A stretch of DNA of 64,000 bases from Streptomyces iconiensis (GCF_028657195.3 NZ_JANCPR020000007.1:211997-275996), one strand, 5' to 3'. Shown: positions 25,372 through 34,999, counted from the stretch's first letter. Translations and numbers: made by a program. Notes: a model not told the origin generated them from the sequence alone.

Positions 25372-26250
25372 ATGGAATGGTTGACCGGCCCTTTCGAAGT
25401 GGCCTTTGTCCAGCGGGCTCTGTGGAGCGGGGTCCTGGTTTCCCTGATCTGCGCCGTGACCGGAACGTGGGTCGTGCTGCGCGGTATGACGTTCCTCGGG
25501 GACGCGATGTCGCACGGCATGCTGCCTGGCGTCGCCATCGCCTCGCTCTACGGGGGAAACCTGCTGGTCGGCGCCGCGGTGAGCGCCGGGGTCATGGCGT
25601 GCGGCGTGACGGTTCTCGGACGGACGCGGCGGCTCTCCCAGGACACCGGGATCGGGCTGCTGTTCGTCGGGATGCTGTCGCTCGGCGTGATCATCATCTC
25701 TCGGTCGCAGTCCTTCGCCGTCGACCTCACCGGGTTCCTCTTCGGCGACGTGCTCGCCGTGCGCGAGCGGGACCTGGTTGATCTCGCGGTGGCGCTGGTG
25801 GTCACCGTCGCGGTCTCCGTCTTCGCACACCGTTCCTTCGTCGCTCTCGTCTTCGACGAGCGCAAGGCGTACACCCTCGGGCTGCGCCCCCGGCCGGCGC
25901 ACGCGGTCCTGCTGGGCCTGGTCACGCTCGCGATCGTCACCTCGTTCCATGTGGTCGGCACGCTGCTGGTCTTCGGGCTGCTCATCGCGCCGCCCGCCGC
26001 CGCGCTGCCCTGGGCCCGGCGCGTTCCCGCGGTGATGTGCGGAGCCGCGGTCTGCGGAGTGGGCGCCACGTTCGCCGGGCTGTCGCTGTCCTGGCACCTC
26101 GGCACGGCGGCGGGGGCGACCATCGCCGCCGTCGCGGTCCTCCTGTTCTTCCTCTCCGTTTCCGCTGCCGGAATACGGAACCGCCTGGGGAAAGCCGCCG
26201 AGATTCCTCCCCATGACCAACCCCGAAGGGAATACGAGCACTCAGCATGA
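25372..26250 (+). CDS. aztB: Zinc ABC transporter permease, AztB/ZnuB type
   Basis: A 292-residue ABC-3 family permease with about eight hydrophobic spans. Typical segments are LRGMTFLGDAMSHGMLPGVA and SFHVVGTLLVFGLLIAPPAAA. The start is ATG 25372, since the longer frame would run through the Zur box. The leader is very short. Its stop overlaps the next gene's start (ATGA). It forms the zinc channel with AztA and AztC. Confidence 0.9.
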   Translation: MEWLTGPFEVAFVQRALWSGVLVSLICAVTGTWVVLRGMTFLGDAMSHGMLPGVAIASLYGGNLLVGAAVSAGVMACGVTVLGRTRRLSQDTGIGLLFVGMLSLGVIIISRSQSFAVDLTGFLFGDVLAVRERDLVDLAVALVVTVAVSVFAHRSFVALVFDERKAYTLGLRPRPAHAVLLGLVTLAIVTSFHVVGTLLVFGLLIAPPAAALPWARRVPAVMCGAAVCGVGATFAGLSLSWHLGTAAGATIAAVAVLLFFLSVSAAGIRNRLGKAAEIPPHDQPRREYEHSA

Positions 26251-27482
26251 TTCGGAACCGAAAAAAGGCAGCGCCGGTCCTGGTGGCCGCCCTTCTGCTC
26301 AGCCCCGTCCTCGCGGCGTGCGGTGGTGGTGAGGGCGAAGGGGAGAGCGCCGGGGCGAAGCCGAAATCCTCAGCCAAGCCGCACGGATATGTCGAGGGCG
26401 CGGAGGAGACCGCGGAACAGCAGTCCCGGCTCGTGCTGTCGGACGCGGAAAGCGGCAAGGTCGAGCTGCTGGACCTCATCAAGGGGAAGACCACGGCGCT
26501 CGGCCGGACGGACAAGGCGGCCACGCTGAGAACGGACGGACGTTTCGCCTACGCGCGTGAGGGAGGTGGCGCGAAGGTCTTCGACAGCGGGTCGTGGATG
26601 GTCGATCACGGTGACCACATCCACTACTACCGCGCCGCGGCACGCGAGTTGGGCGACATCGCGGGAAAGAAGCCGGAACACGTCTACAGCAGCACCTCCC
26701 TGACCGCCGTCACCTTCGGCGACGGCACGGCGAAGGTCCTGGACCACGCGCGGATGGAGAAGGGAAAGCTCCGGAAGACGGCCACTTTCGACGACGTACG
26801 GAAGGGACCCGTCGTCCCCTACGAGGGGAACGCGCTGGTGCCGGTTTCCGGGCCAGGCGGGAGCACCGTGATCGAGGCGCGCGACAAGCGGGGCAGGACG
26901 AAGACCACCCTGAAAGAGAAATGCCGCGATCTGCGGGGTGCGGCCGTGACGCGGCGGGGAGTGGTGTTCGGGTGCGCCGACGGTGCCCTGTTCGTGAAGT
27001 CCGCCTCCGGGAAACCGGCGGCCGAGAAGATAGCCTTCGGCCGGAAAGTGGCCGCCGATGAACGGCCCGAATCCTTTCAACACCGTTCGCAGAGCACCAC
27101 GTTGACGGCGAAGGCCGGGGACAAGGGCGTCTGGATCCTGGACGTGGCCGACCGCCGCTGGAAGCTGATCGAAACAGGGCCCGTAATCGCCGCGAACACG
27201 GCGGGCGAAGGCGCCCCGCTCGTCGCCCTCGACAGGTCGGGAACGCTGAAGTCGTACGAGATCTCCGACGGTAAGGAGATCGCGAGCAAGAAGATCCTGA
27301 AGGACCCTCCCGGGAAGAAGGAGGGGGACAGGACCGTCGTGGAGATCGACGCGAACCGTGCGTACGTCAACGACATCGGGGCCAGGAAAGTCTATGAGAT
27401 CGACTACAACGACGATCTGCGCAAGGCGCGTTCCTTCGCGCTCGACTTCACGCCCAGCCACATGGTCGAGACGGGGCGATGA
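26247..27482 (+). CDS. AztD-like beta-propeller lipoprotein (divergent paralogue)
   Basis: A 411-residue lipoprotein (lipobox VLAAC, Cys25) predicted to fold as a beta-propeller. Repeated strands of the type AVTFGDGTAKVLD are seen, and a His-rich segment VDHGDHIHYYRA near residue 120 could bind zinc. It shares the cysteine-flanked segment ending FGCADGALFV with the aztD gene downstream (IGCEDGALVY), so the two are paralogues. It sits between permease and binding protein with ATGA overlaps on both sides. It probably receives or delivers zinc at AztC. Confidence 0.8.
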   Translation: MIRNRKKAAPVLVAALLLSPVLAACGGGEGEGESAGAKPKSSAKPHGYVEGAEETAEQQSRLVLSDAESGKVELLDLIKGKTTALGRTDKAATLRTDGRFAYAREGGGAKVFDSGSWMVDHGDHIHYYRAAARELGDIAGKKPEHVYSSTSLTAVTFGDGTAKVLDHARMEKGKLRKTATFDDVRKGPVVPYEGNALVPVSGPGGSTVIEARDKRGRTKTTLKEKCRDLRGAAVTRRGVVFGCADGALFVKSASGKPAAEKIAFGRKVAADERPESFQHRSQSTTLTAKAGDKGVWILDVADRRWKLIETGPVIAANTAGEGAPLVALDRSGTLKSYEISDGKEIASKKILKDPPGKKEGDRTVVEIDANRAYVNDIGARKVYEIDYNDDLRKARSFALDFTPSHMVETGR

Positions 27483-28432
27483 CCGGTATGAGGAGAGCGG
27501 GGAACAGAACACGGCGGGGCACCGCTGCGGTTGCCGTCGCCCTCGTGTGCGCCGCGCTCGCCGGACTGGCCGGGTGCTCGGGAAAGCCGGGCGGCCGTCC
27601 CACCGTTGTCGTCACCACGAACATCCTGGGTGACATCACCCGCAATGTCGTGGGTGACGAGGCCGATGTGAAAGTGCTGATGAAACCGAACGCCGACCCG
27701 CACTCCTTCGGGGTCTCGGCCGCCGAGGCCGCGCAGCTCGAAAGCGCCGACCTCGTGGTCTACAACGGTCTCGGCCTCGAAGAGAACGTGCTGCGCCATG
27801 TGGAGGCCGCCAAGGAAGCGGGCGTTCCGACGCTCGGTGTGGGCGAGGCCGTTTCCCCCCTCGCATACCGCACGGACAAGTCGGAGGGGCAGTCGGACCC
27901 GCATTTCTGGACCGACCCGTATCGCGTACGCAAGGCCGTCGAGCTGATCGGCGACAAGGTGCGGAAAGAGGTCGAAGGCGTCGATACGAAGGCGGTCGGG
28001 GAACACGCCACGGCCTACGGGAAGAGCGTCGGCCGGCTCGGTGACTGGATGCGCGAGAGCTTCGGCTCGATCCCGGAGAAGCGGCGCAGGCTGGTGACCA
28101 ATCACCATGTCTTCGGGTACATGGCCGAGCGTTTCGGACTCCGCGTCGTGGGCGCCGTCATTCCGAGCGGTACGACACTCGCCTCGCCCAGCGCCGCCGA
28201 CCTGAAGTCGCTGGCCACGGCGATCGACAAGGCGGGAGTCAAAGCGATCTTTGTCGACTCCTCGCAGCCCGACCGCCTCGCGCGGGTGCTGAAACGCGAG
28301 AGCAAGGTCGATGTGGCGGTGATTCCCCTCTTCTCGGAGTCGCTCACAGAGAAGGGAAAGGGAGCCGCCACCTATCTGCAGATGATGCGCTCCAACACGA
28401 CCGCTATCGAACGAGGGCTTTCGAAGTCCTGA
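27479..28432 (+). CDS. aztC: Zinc-binding lipoprotein of the ABC importer, AztC type
   Basis: A 317-residue cluster A-I binding protein with lipobox LAGC (Cys33). The expected metal ligands are visible: His75 (NADPHSFG), His142 (SDPHFW), a His of TNHHVFGY near 209, and an Asp of FVDSSQPD near 260. It lacks the long His-rich loop of ZnuA, as do AztC proteins, which rely on the AztD chaperone. The ATG overlaps the preceding stop. Confidence 0.9.
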   Translation: MTGMRRAGNRTRRGTAAVAVALVCAALAGLAGCSGKPGGRPTVVVTTNILGDITRNVVGDEADVKVLMKPNADPHSFGVSAAEAAQLESADLVVYNGLGLEENVLRHVEAAKEAGVPTLGVGEAVSPLAYRTDKSEGQSDPHFWTDPYRVRKAVELIGDKVRKEVEGVDTKAVGEHATAYGKSVGRLGDWMRESFGSIPEKRRRLVTNHHVFGYMAERFGLRVVGAVIPSGTTLASPSAADLKSLATAIDKAGVKAIFVDSSQPDRLARVLKRESKVDVAVIPLFSESLTEKGKGAATYLQMMRSNTTAIERGLSKS

Positions 28433-28522
28433 CACGCGAAGGGTATCCGTCCCGCGTGTGATTCATCCCCCTGATTCACCCAGCCTGGTCAGAAGACCAT
28501 GGCGTCGAAAGGAATATGAGTG

Positions 28523-29719
28523 ATGGACAGCAGGTCTCGTATGAGAAAGGCGGCTGCCGTTTCGGCCCTCCTGTTCTCGTCGGTCGCGATCGCCGCGTGC
28601 GGCGGAGAGGACACCGGATCGGGTTCGGCGAAGGGAGAGGAGAAGCAGGCGGCTTCGAGCGTCAGGAAACCGCTCGCCGTCACGTACGACGGCGGCATAT
28701 CCGTACTCGACGGCGAGTCGCTCAAGGTCGCCAAGAATGTGCCGCTGAAGGGTTTCAACCGGGTCAATCCCGCAGGCGACGACCGGCACATCATGGTCTC
28801 CACACCCGCGGGATTCCGGGTGCTGGACGCGGCCGGGCAGAAGCTGACGGACGTGGAGTTCAAGGGGGCCGAGCCGGGGCACGTCGTCCAGCACGCGGGA
28901 AAGACCGTGCTGTTCACCGACGGAACAGGGGAGACCCGGATCTTCGACCCGGCCGGCCTGGGGAGCGGAAAGCCCAAGACCGAGACGTACAAGGCACCTT
29001 CGCCGCACCACGGTGTCTCCGTCGAGCTGGAGAACGGCGAACTGGTCACCACGCTGGGAACCGCGAAGAAGCGCAAGGGAATCGTCGTCCTCGGCAAGGA
29101 CCGCAAGGAGATCCGGCGCAGCGAGAAGTGCCCCGAGGTGCACGGTGAGGCGACCGCGAAGGACGAGGCGGTCGTCATCGGGTGCGAGGACGGTGCGCTG
29201 GTCTACAAGGACGGCAAGATCAAGAAGGTGGACAGCCCGGACGACTACGGGCGGATCGGCAACCAGCGGGGCTCAGAGAAGTCGGCCGTCGTCCTGGGCG
29301 ACTACAAGAAGGACCCCGAGGCGGAGCTGGAGCGCCCTGAGCAGGTGTCACTCATCGACACCCGGACGGGCAAGATGAAGCTCGTCGACCTGGGCGCGAG
29401 CTACAGCTTCAAGTCCCTCGCGCGCGGGCCCGAGGGCGAGGCCCTGGTACTGGGTACCGACGGCAAGATCCACGTCATCGACCCCGGGACAGGGAAGAAG
29501 ACCGATTCGATCGCGGCCGTGGGCAAGTGGCGTGAGCCGATGGACTGGCAGCAGCCCAGGCCCGAGCTGTGGGTGCGTGAGGGCACGGCCTATGTGACCG
29601 ACCCCGGGAAGAAGAAGATCCACGCGATCGACCTGGCCTCGGGAGAGAAGAAGGCGACCGGCACCCTCAAGAACAAGCCCAATGAGGTGAGCGGTGTGAG
29701 CGACATGGCGGCCCACTGA
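28523..29719 (+). CDS. aztD: Zinc metallochaperone AztD
   Basis: A 398-residue lipoprotein (lipobox AIAAC, Cys26) of the AztD beta-propeller family. Repeated propeller strands such as VTYDGGISVLDGESL, a PSPHHGVSVEL segment with potential zinc ligands, and the EKCPEVHG ... IGCEDGAL cysteine pair are visible. AztD holds zinc outside the membrane and transfers it to AztC. ATG 28523 is used, with AAAGGA upstream; GTG 28520 is an equally close alternative. A strong terminator follows. Confidence 0.87.
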   Translation: MDSRSRMRKAAAVSALLFSSVAIAACGGEDTGSGSAKGEEKQAASSVRKPLAVTYDGGISVLDGESLKVAKNVPLKGFNRVNPAGDDRHIMVSTPAGFRVLDAAGQKLTDVEFKGAEPGHVVQHAGKTVLFTDGTGETRIFDPAGLGSGKPKTETYKAPSPHHGVSVELENGELVTTLGTAKKRKGIVVLGKDRKEIRRSEKCPEVHGEATAKDEAVVIGCEDGALVYKDGKIKKVDSPDDYGRIGNQRGSEKSAVVLGDYKKDPEAELERPEQVSLIDTRTGKMKLVDLGASYSFKSLARGPEGEALVLGTDGKIHVIDPGTGKKTDSIAAVGKWREPMDWQQPRPELWVREGTAYVTDPGKKKIHAIDLASGEKKATGTLKNKPNEVSGVSDMAAH

Positions 29720-29766
29720 CGGAAGCCCTCGCGCCTGGCACCTCGCGTCCCGCCTCTCGTTACGGT

Positions 29767-29804
29767 CACCGGCCGGGAGAGCCCGCAAGCTCTCCCGGCC
29801 GGTG
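29767..29804. terminator. Strong bidirectional terminator after aztD
   Basis: A perfect 16-bp stem, CACCGGCCGGGAGAGC with its complement, closes over the loop CCGCAA. It lies between the convergent aztD and M20 peptidase genes. There is no T-run, as is normal in Streptomyces. Confidence 0.88.
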
Positions 29805-29906
29805 AATCCGGTCGCCGTGGCCGGCCGCCGGTCGCCCGTCAGCCGGGCGCGTACGGTCTCGCGTACGCGCCCCGCACACGGCCCTCGTGCAAGCCCGTCA
29901 GGCCCG

Positions 29907-31244
29907 TCAGCAGTCCTGCCACAGGCGGGACATCACGCGGACCCCGAAGCGCAGACCTTCCAGCGGCACCCGCTCGTCCACGCCGTGGAAGAGCCGCCCG
30001 TAGTCCAGGTCGGGCGGCAGCTTCAGGCCCTTGAAGCCGAAGCAGCGGATGTCGAGCTTCGTGAACGCCTTGGCATCCGTGCCGCCCGGATTGCAGTACG
30101 GCACGGGGTGACCTTCCGGGTCCTCGGCGCGCACCGCTGCGCACATGGCGTCGACGAGGCGGCCCTCGAACGGGGTCTCCATGGCGATGTCATGGTTGAC
30201 CCACTCGCGGTCGACCGACGGCAGCAGCAACGCGTCGATGGCTTCGAGGAGTTCGTCCTCGTGCCCGGGCAGGAACCTGCCGTCGACGCGGGCCGTGGCC
30301 TTACCGGGGATGACGTTCGTCTGGTAGCCGGCCGAGAACATGGTGGGGTTCGCGGAGTTGCGGAGCACCACCTGCGTGAAGTCGGCGACCGGGCCGAGCC
30401 TGGCCAGCTCCGCGTCCAGGTCCTCGGCCTCGAAGTCGACGGTGATGCCCTGGAGATCGGCCGCCTTCTGCAGCAGGGCCCGTACGGGTTCGATGAGGCG
30501 GACGGGGAAGGTGTGGCGGCCGATCCGGGTCAGCGATTCGGCGAGATCCGTCACCGCGTTCTCGTCGTTGGGTGACGAGCCGTGACCGGCCCTGCCGGTC
30601 GCGGTCAGCTCCATCCAGGCCATGCCGCGCTGTGCGTTCTCGATCGGGTACAGCCGCTGTGAGTCGTCCAGGGCGTAGGAGAAGCCGCCGCCCTCGCCGA
30701 TCGCCTCGGTGACCCCGGCGAACAGTTCGGGCCTGTGCTCGACCAGCCAGTGCGCGCCGAACTTGCCGCCCGCCTCCTCGTCGGCGAGGAAGGCGAGCAC
30801 GATCTCGCGCGCCGGACGGATGCCGGTACGCGCGAAGTGCCGTGCCGTGGCCAGCATCACGGCCACGGTGTCCTTCATGTCGATGGCTCCGCGGCCCCAC
30901 AGATAGCCGTCGCGTATCTCGCCGGAGAACGGGGGCACCTGCCACTCGGCCGCATCGGCCGGCACCACGTCGAGGTGGCCGTGTACCAGGAGCGCGCCGC
31001 GCGAGGTGTCGGCGCCCGGGATACGGGCGATGACGTTCGCGCGTCCCGGGGCGCTCTCCACCAGCGTCGACTCCATGCCGACCTCGGCGAGCCTGGCCAC
31101 GACCCAGTCGGCGCAGGCCCGCTCGTCGCTGGTGGGGTTGGAGGTGTCGAAGCGGATCAGTTCGGCGCACAGGTCGATGACCTCGTTCTGGACCGCTTCG
31201 GGAACTTCGGTGCTGATGCCGCTGTCCGGGACTTCGGTGGTCAT
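29907..31244 (-). CDS. M20-family metallopeptidase
   Basis: A 445-residue M20/ArgE/DapE-type hydrolase. The metal and catalytic residues are seen in LVHGHLDVVPAD, RGAIDMKDT, DEEAGGKFG (general base Glu) and late HGVDERVPL. The dimerisation domain lies in the middle (GRAGHGSSPN). It removes N-acyl or peptide groups; the substrate is unknown. ATG 31244 overlaps the permease stop (ATGA), so the pair is one unit. The frame is open further upstream but there it shadows the permease. Confidence 0.9.
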   Translation of the reverse strand: MTTEVPDSGISTEVPEAVQNEVIDLCAELIRFDTSNPTSDERACADWVVARLAEVGMESTLVESAPGRANVIARIPGADTSRGALLVHGHLDVVPADAAEWQVPPFSGEIRDGYLWGRGAIDMKDTVAVMLATARHFARTGIRPAREIVLAFLADEEAGGKFGAHWLVEHRPELFAGVTEAIGEGGGFSYALDDSQRLYPIENAQRGMAWMELTATGRAGHGSSPNDENAVTDLAESLTRIGRHTFPVRLIEPVRALLQKAADLQGITVDFEAEDLDAELARLGPVADFTQVVLRNSANPTMFSAGYQTNVIPGKATARVDGRFLPGHEDELLEAIDALLLPSVDREWVNHDIAMETPFEGRLVDAMCAAVRAEDPEGHPVPYCNPGGTDAKAFTKLDIRCFGFKGLKLPPDLDYGRLFHGVDERVPLEGLRFGVRVMSRLWQDC

Positions 31245-32644
31245 GCCGCTCCTTCGAGGGTGGTGCCGCGGACGGCGGAAGCGTCCTGCGGCTCCGCGTC
31301 CTCCAGATTCGTGGTGCCGTACGTCTTGATCCAGCCGAGCAGCCCGAGCACGGAGTACAGGACGAAGGCGGTGATCAGAGAGTTGAGGGCGGGAATGCCG
31401 CCGTCGTAGAACTTGCCGACGCAGAACGCCGCCGCCCAGATCACCAGCGACATCGGCACCCAGGCAGGAGAGGTCGCGGGCAGCTTGCCCGACTCCCGGG
31501 TCTCCACGAGCGGCTTGGCCATGCGCCGTACCACCCAGTACTCGGCGACGATGATGCCGCCGATGGGCGGGATGGTCACACCGAGGATCGACAGGAAGCC
31601 GGTGAAGTGGGTCATGATGCCGACCGCCGACAGCAGCGTGCCCGCGAGTCCGAGAACGATGGTCACCGCGCCGCGGTGCAGCCGCCTGCCGAAGACGACC
31701 TGGAAGAAGTTGACGACGCCGAGCGAAGAGCCGTACAGGTTCCAGTCGTTGACCTTCGCGGTGGACATCAGGACGACCAGGACACCGAAGACGCCTGACG
31801 TGGAGAGCACGATGTGCGAGACCTCGCTGCTCTTGACCATGTGGCCGAGCAGCACACCGGTCATGCCGACGATGTACTCGGACAGGATCATCGACGAGGC
31901 GCCCTGTACGAAGACGTGCCAGCCCTTCTTGTTGTAGCGGGTCATCTCGGGCGAGACGATCGCACCCGTCATGAAGCCACCGGCGATGGCGGTGGCGGCG
32001 ACGGCCAGCGGGATCGTCTCCCCGGGCGGCGGGGAGTCGATCAGCTCCGTGACGGAGTGGTGCATGAGCGCGTCCGTGACGGACCAGGCCACCATGGCGA
32101 AGAAGAGCGGCGTCACGATCTTGGCGAAGAGCGCCATGTAGCGGAAGCCGAAGATGACCAGCGTGGTGATCGCCAGCCCCGCGACCACGCACCACAGCCA
32201 GGACGGGCCGCCCGCCAGCTCGGAGACGCTGTCACCGAAGATCGTGTTCTGGACGCCGAACCATCCGACGAGGCTCACGGCGATGACGAAGCTGACGAGC
32301 GCCGAACCGTTGCGCCCGAAGCCCGCCCAGCGGGTCAGCAGCGGTGTCGCCAGGCCCTCTCGCATGCCCGCGAGGCCGATCACGAAGATGACCGCCTCCA
32401 GGATGACCGCGCCCAGCGTGAAGGCGAGGAGGGCACCGCCGAAGGTCATGCCGACGCCGATGGTCGCGCCGAGCGTGAACTGGGAGATCGACCCGGACTG
32501 CGCGAGCCACTGCAGCAGCATGGTCCAGAAGCCGAGGCGCTTGTCGCGCGGAACGCGGGAGAGCGCGTAGTCGTCGCTGCCGAGCGGCTTGGACCCGGCT
32601 TCGGGGGCCTCGGACGAGGGGGCCGCCGGGGAGGGCGCCGCCAT
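31241..32644 (-). CDS. NCS1-family permease (cytosine/purine transporter type)
   Basis: A 467-residue membrane protein with about twelve spans and NCS1 features: GVQNTIFGDSV, a P-E-M-T-R-Y motif in VSPEMTRYNKKG, and WNLYGSSLG. CodB-like members import cytosine or related nucleobases by sodium or proton symport. Coupling to an M20 hydrolase suggests uptake of a substrate cleaved inside. ATG 32644 follows GGGGATC; GTG 32647 is one codon earlier. Confidence 0.88.
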   Translation of the reverse strand: MAAPSPAAPSSEAPEAGSKPLGSDDYALSRVPRDKRLGFWTMLLQWLAQSGSISQFTLGATIGVGMTFGGALLAFTLGAVILEAVIFVIGLAGMREGLATPLLTRWAGFGRNGSALVSFVIAVSLVGWFGVQNTIFGDSVSELAGGPSWLWCVVAGLAITTLVIFGFRYMALFAKIVTPLFFAMVAWSVTDALMHHSVTELIDSPPPGETIPLAVAATAIAGGFMTGAIVSPEMTRYNKKGWHVFVQGASSMILSEYIVGMTGVLLGHMVKSSEVSHIVLSTSGVFGVLVVLMSTAKVNDWNLYGSSLGVVNFFQVVFGRRLHRGAVTIVLGLAGTLLSAVGIMTHFTGFLSILGVTIPPIGGIIVAEYWVVRRMAKPLVETRESGKLPATSPAWVPMSLVIWAAAFCVGKFYDGGIPALNSLITAFVLYSVLGLLGWIKTYGTTNLEDAEPQDASAVRGTTLEGAA

Positions 32645-33253
32645 CACGATCCCCTGACCGCGCGGCCGGATATGCCGCGGACGCGCACGGAGCCGACCCC
32701 CGTGCGGCCCGTGAGGCGCGTAAGTCGCGTGTGACCAACGCGGCGCGTGTGACCCGTACGGCCTGTGCGGTCGGGGGTCCGGACGGGGACGGGGCCCGGG
32801 GAGCCGCCGTCGGCATCCGGGGCGTCCAGCAGAACCAAGGTGTCCGGGACGTATCTCAAGGTGGGTGGCCTCTCATGATCATGCGGGCCGGCCCGGGTGC
32901 TTCTCGGACCGGCTTACAGCAGATTCGAGACCAAGTGGCGTTCTTGGCAATAGTTTCCCGTTATCTGCAACACGAGTCTGAATGGTGAGATACGCGCGGA
33001 GGTCCGGTGAGCCGCCGTGCTGGTGCGCCCCGTCGGCCGGCGGGGCAGGGGAGAGGGCCCGGCAGGCGGCCCGGTGTGGCGGGGAAAGCGGGGCGAAGCA
33101 GGCGTTATGCGACGCCGATGCCGGGTACCCGGCTGTCGCCGCCGGGGAGTGGCCCCCGCACTCTCCGGCGGTGACGGAGCGCGGCCCGCCGGTCAGCCCG
33201 GACGGGCCGCTGTCCGCACCGTGAACGAGCGGCCGACCGAACAGGAGAAGGCC
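32645..33253. other. Long intergenic region without a convincing gene
   Basis: About 600 bp between the divergent NCS1 and SRPBCC genes. A relatively AT-rich patch at 32935-32990 (GGCAATAGTTTCCCGTTATC) probably carries the NCS1 promoter. GGGTAC at 33123-33128 with an upstream GCGT resembles a stress-sigma (SigB-type) promoter for the SRPBCC gene, though the spacer is one base long. Open frames here lack protein character. Confidence 0.4.
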
Positions 33254-33703
33254 ATGGCACAGGTAGAGGAGTCCATCGAGGTGGCCGTCCCGGTGACGAC
33301 GGCGTACAACCAGTGGACGCAGTTCGAGGACTTCCCCCGCTTCATGGACGGGGTCGAGCGCATCGAGCAGCGCACCCCGACGCTCACCCACTGGGTCACC
33401 GAGATCGGCGGCACACGGCGCGAGTTCGACGCCCGGATCACCGAGCAGATCCCGGACGAGCGCGTGGCCTGGACCACCGTGGAGGGTGAGGTCCGCCAGT
33501 CGGGCGTGGTCACCTTCCACCGGCTCGACGACGACCACTCCAAGGTGATGCTCCAGCTCGAACACGACCCGCAGGGCCTCGCGGACTCCGTCGGCGACAA
33601 GCTGGGCTTCGTCACCCGCAAGGCCAAGGGCGACCTGCAGCGCTTCCGCGACTTCATCGAGAAGCGCGGCAGCGAGACCGGCGGATGGCGCGGCAAGGTC
33701 TGA
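33254..33703 (+). CDS. SRPBCC (polyketide cyclase-like) protein
   Basis: A 149-residue START-like fold protein: VEVAVP-type first strand (ESIEVAVPVTTAYNQWTQ), FEDFPRFMDGVERI, then the long C-terminal helix. It would bind a small hydrophobic ligand; no catalytic role can be assigned. AGGAGAAGG precedes ATG 33254. It lies 64 bp upstream of ku on the same strand and is probably cotranscribed. Confidence 0.88.
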   Translation: MAQVEESIEVAVPVTTAYNQWTQFEDFPRFMDGVERIEQRTPTLTHWVTEIGGTRREFDARITEQIPDERVAWTTVEGEVRQSGVVTFHRLDDDHSKVMLQLEHDPQGLADSVGDKLGFVTRKAKGDLQRFRDFIEKRGSETGGWRGKV

Positions 33704-33767
33704 CACAGCCGTCCGCAGGAGGGGTGGGACCGACCGTTCGAGGAGGGGCGGAACCGCAGGAGGCGCC

Positions 33768-34850
33768 ATGGCACGCCCGGTCTGGAGCGGAGTGGTCAGC
33801 TTCGGTCTGGTGACGGTCCCGGTGCGGCTGTTCGCCGCGACCGAGGACCACACCATCCACTTCCGCCAGCTGCAGCGCGGGACCAGCGACCGCATCCGCA
33901 ACAAGCGCGTCAACGAACGCACAGGCAAGACGGTCGACCAGGACGACATCGTCAAGGGCTACGACCTGGGCGACGGCGAGTACATCACCGTCGAGCCCGA
34001 GGAGCTGAAGGAGATCGCTCCGGGGAAGTCGCAGGTCATCGACGTCAGCGGCTTCGTGGAGAGCGACGAGGTCGATCCCGTCTACTTCGTCAGGGCCTAC
34101 TACCTCGCCCCTGGCGGGGAGGGGTACACCAAGCCGTACGAACTGCTGCGCAAGGCGCTGGCCGAGTCGGGCAGGATCGGTATCGCGACGTTCGTCATGC
34201 ACAGCAGGGAGTACCTGGTGGCGCTGCGCGCCCAGGACGGCGTGCTGGCCCTGCACACCCTGCGCTGGGCCGACGAAGTACGCGACCCGGACGAGGAGTT
34301 GCCCTCGCTCCCGGAGGGGCAGCAGTCGCGGACCAAGGAGCTGAAGACGGCGCAGCAGCTCATCGAGACGATGAGCACCGAGTGGCATCCCGAGGAGTAC
34401 AGCGACACCTACGAGGACCGCGTACGCGAACTGATCAAGGCCAAGGCCAACGGCGAGGAGATCACCCCGGCCGAGGGCCCGCCGGAAGCCACCAACGTCG
34501 TCGATCTGACCGAGGCGCTCGAACGCAGCATCAGGCAGGCCGGGCCCGAAGGCGGCGGCCGGAAGTCCGGTTCCGCGCGCCGCCGTACGCGCACGGGCAC
34601 GGGCTCCGGTGGCGGCCGGTCCTCGTCGTCCAGCCGCTCGTCCTCGTCCGGGCGGTCCTCCTCCCGTAGCAAGGCCGCATCGAAAGGCGGAGGCGCGCGG
34701 GACACGTCGCTGAAGGACCTGTCGAAGGACGAGCTGTACCAGCGCGCCACCGAGAGCGGGGTGCGGGGACGCTCCCGTATGTCCCGTGAGCAGCTCCTGG
34801 AAGCGCTCGGCGGCAAGAGTCCGGCGGGCGGCGCCAGGAAGGCGGCCTGA
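33768..34850 (+). CDS. ku: Non-homologous end-joining protein Ku
   Basis: A 360-residue bacterial Ku. The core barrel begins MARPVWSGVVSFGLVTVPVR and spans about residues 1-250. A Ser/Arg/Gly-rich flexible linker (about 265-310) follows. A C-terminal SAP-like segment (LKDLSKDELYQRATESGVRG) could bind DNA. Ku encircles DNA ends and recruits LigD, which is not encoded here. The tail is longer than the minimal bacterial Ku. A strong hairpin follows the stop. Confidence 0.94.
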   Translation: MARPVWSGVVSFGLVTVPVRLFAATEDHTIHFRQLQRGTSDRIRNKRVNERTGKTVDQDDIVKGYDLGDGEYITVEPEELKEIAPGKSQVIDVSGFVESDEVDPVYFVRAYYLAPGGEGYTKPYELLRKALAESGRIGIATFVMHSREYLVALRAQDGVLALHTLRWADEVRDPDEELPSLPEGQQSRTKELKTAQQLIETMSTEWHPEEYSDTYEDRVRELIKAKANGEEITPAEGPPEATNVVDLTEALERSIRQAGPEGGGRKSGSARRRTRTGTGSGGGRSSSSSRSSSSGRSSSRSKAASKGGGARDTSLKDLSKDELYQRATESGVRGRSRMSREQLLEALGGKSPAGGARKAA

Positions 34851-34853
34851 ACC

Positions 34854-34882
34854 GGCGGGCCCGTACAGCGGACGGGCCCGCC
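34854..34882. terminator. Terminator after ku
   Basis: GGCGGGCCCGT and ACGGGCCCGCC pair perfectly (11 bp) over a 7-nt loop, 4 bp after the ku stop. Confidence 0.82.
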
Positions 34883-34999
34883 CGTACACGCCCACCGGGG
34901 CGGAACCCCTACCCCGCACGTGTCATCGGCGGCGAGCGGGGAACTGGTGTCGCGCGGCGCTCCCTGGGCGCCGCGCGGCGACCGCTGGGAGGACGTGGC

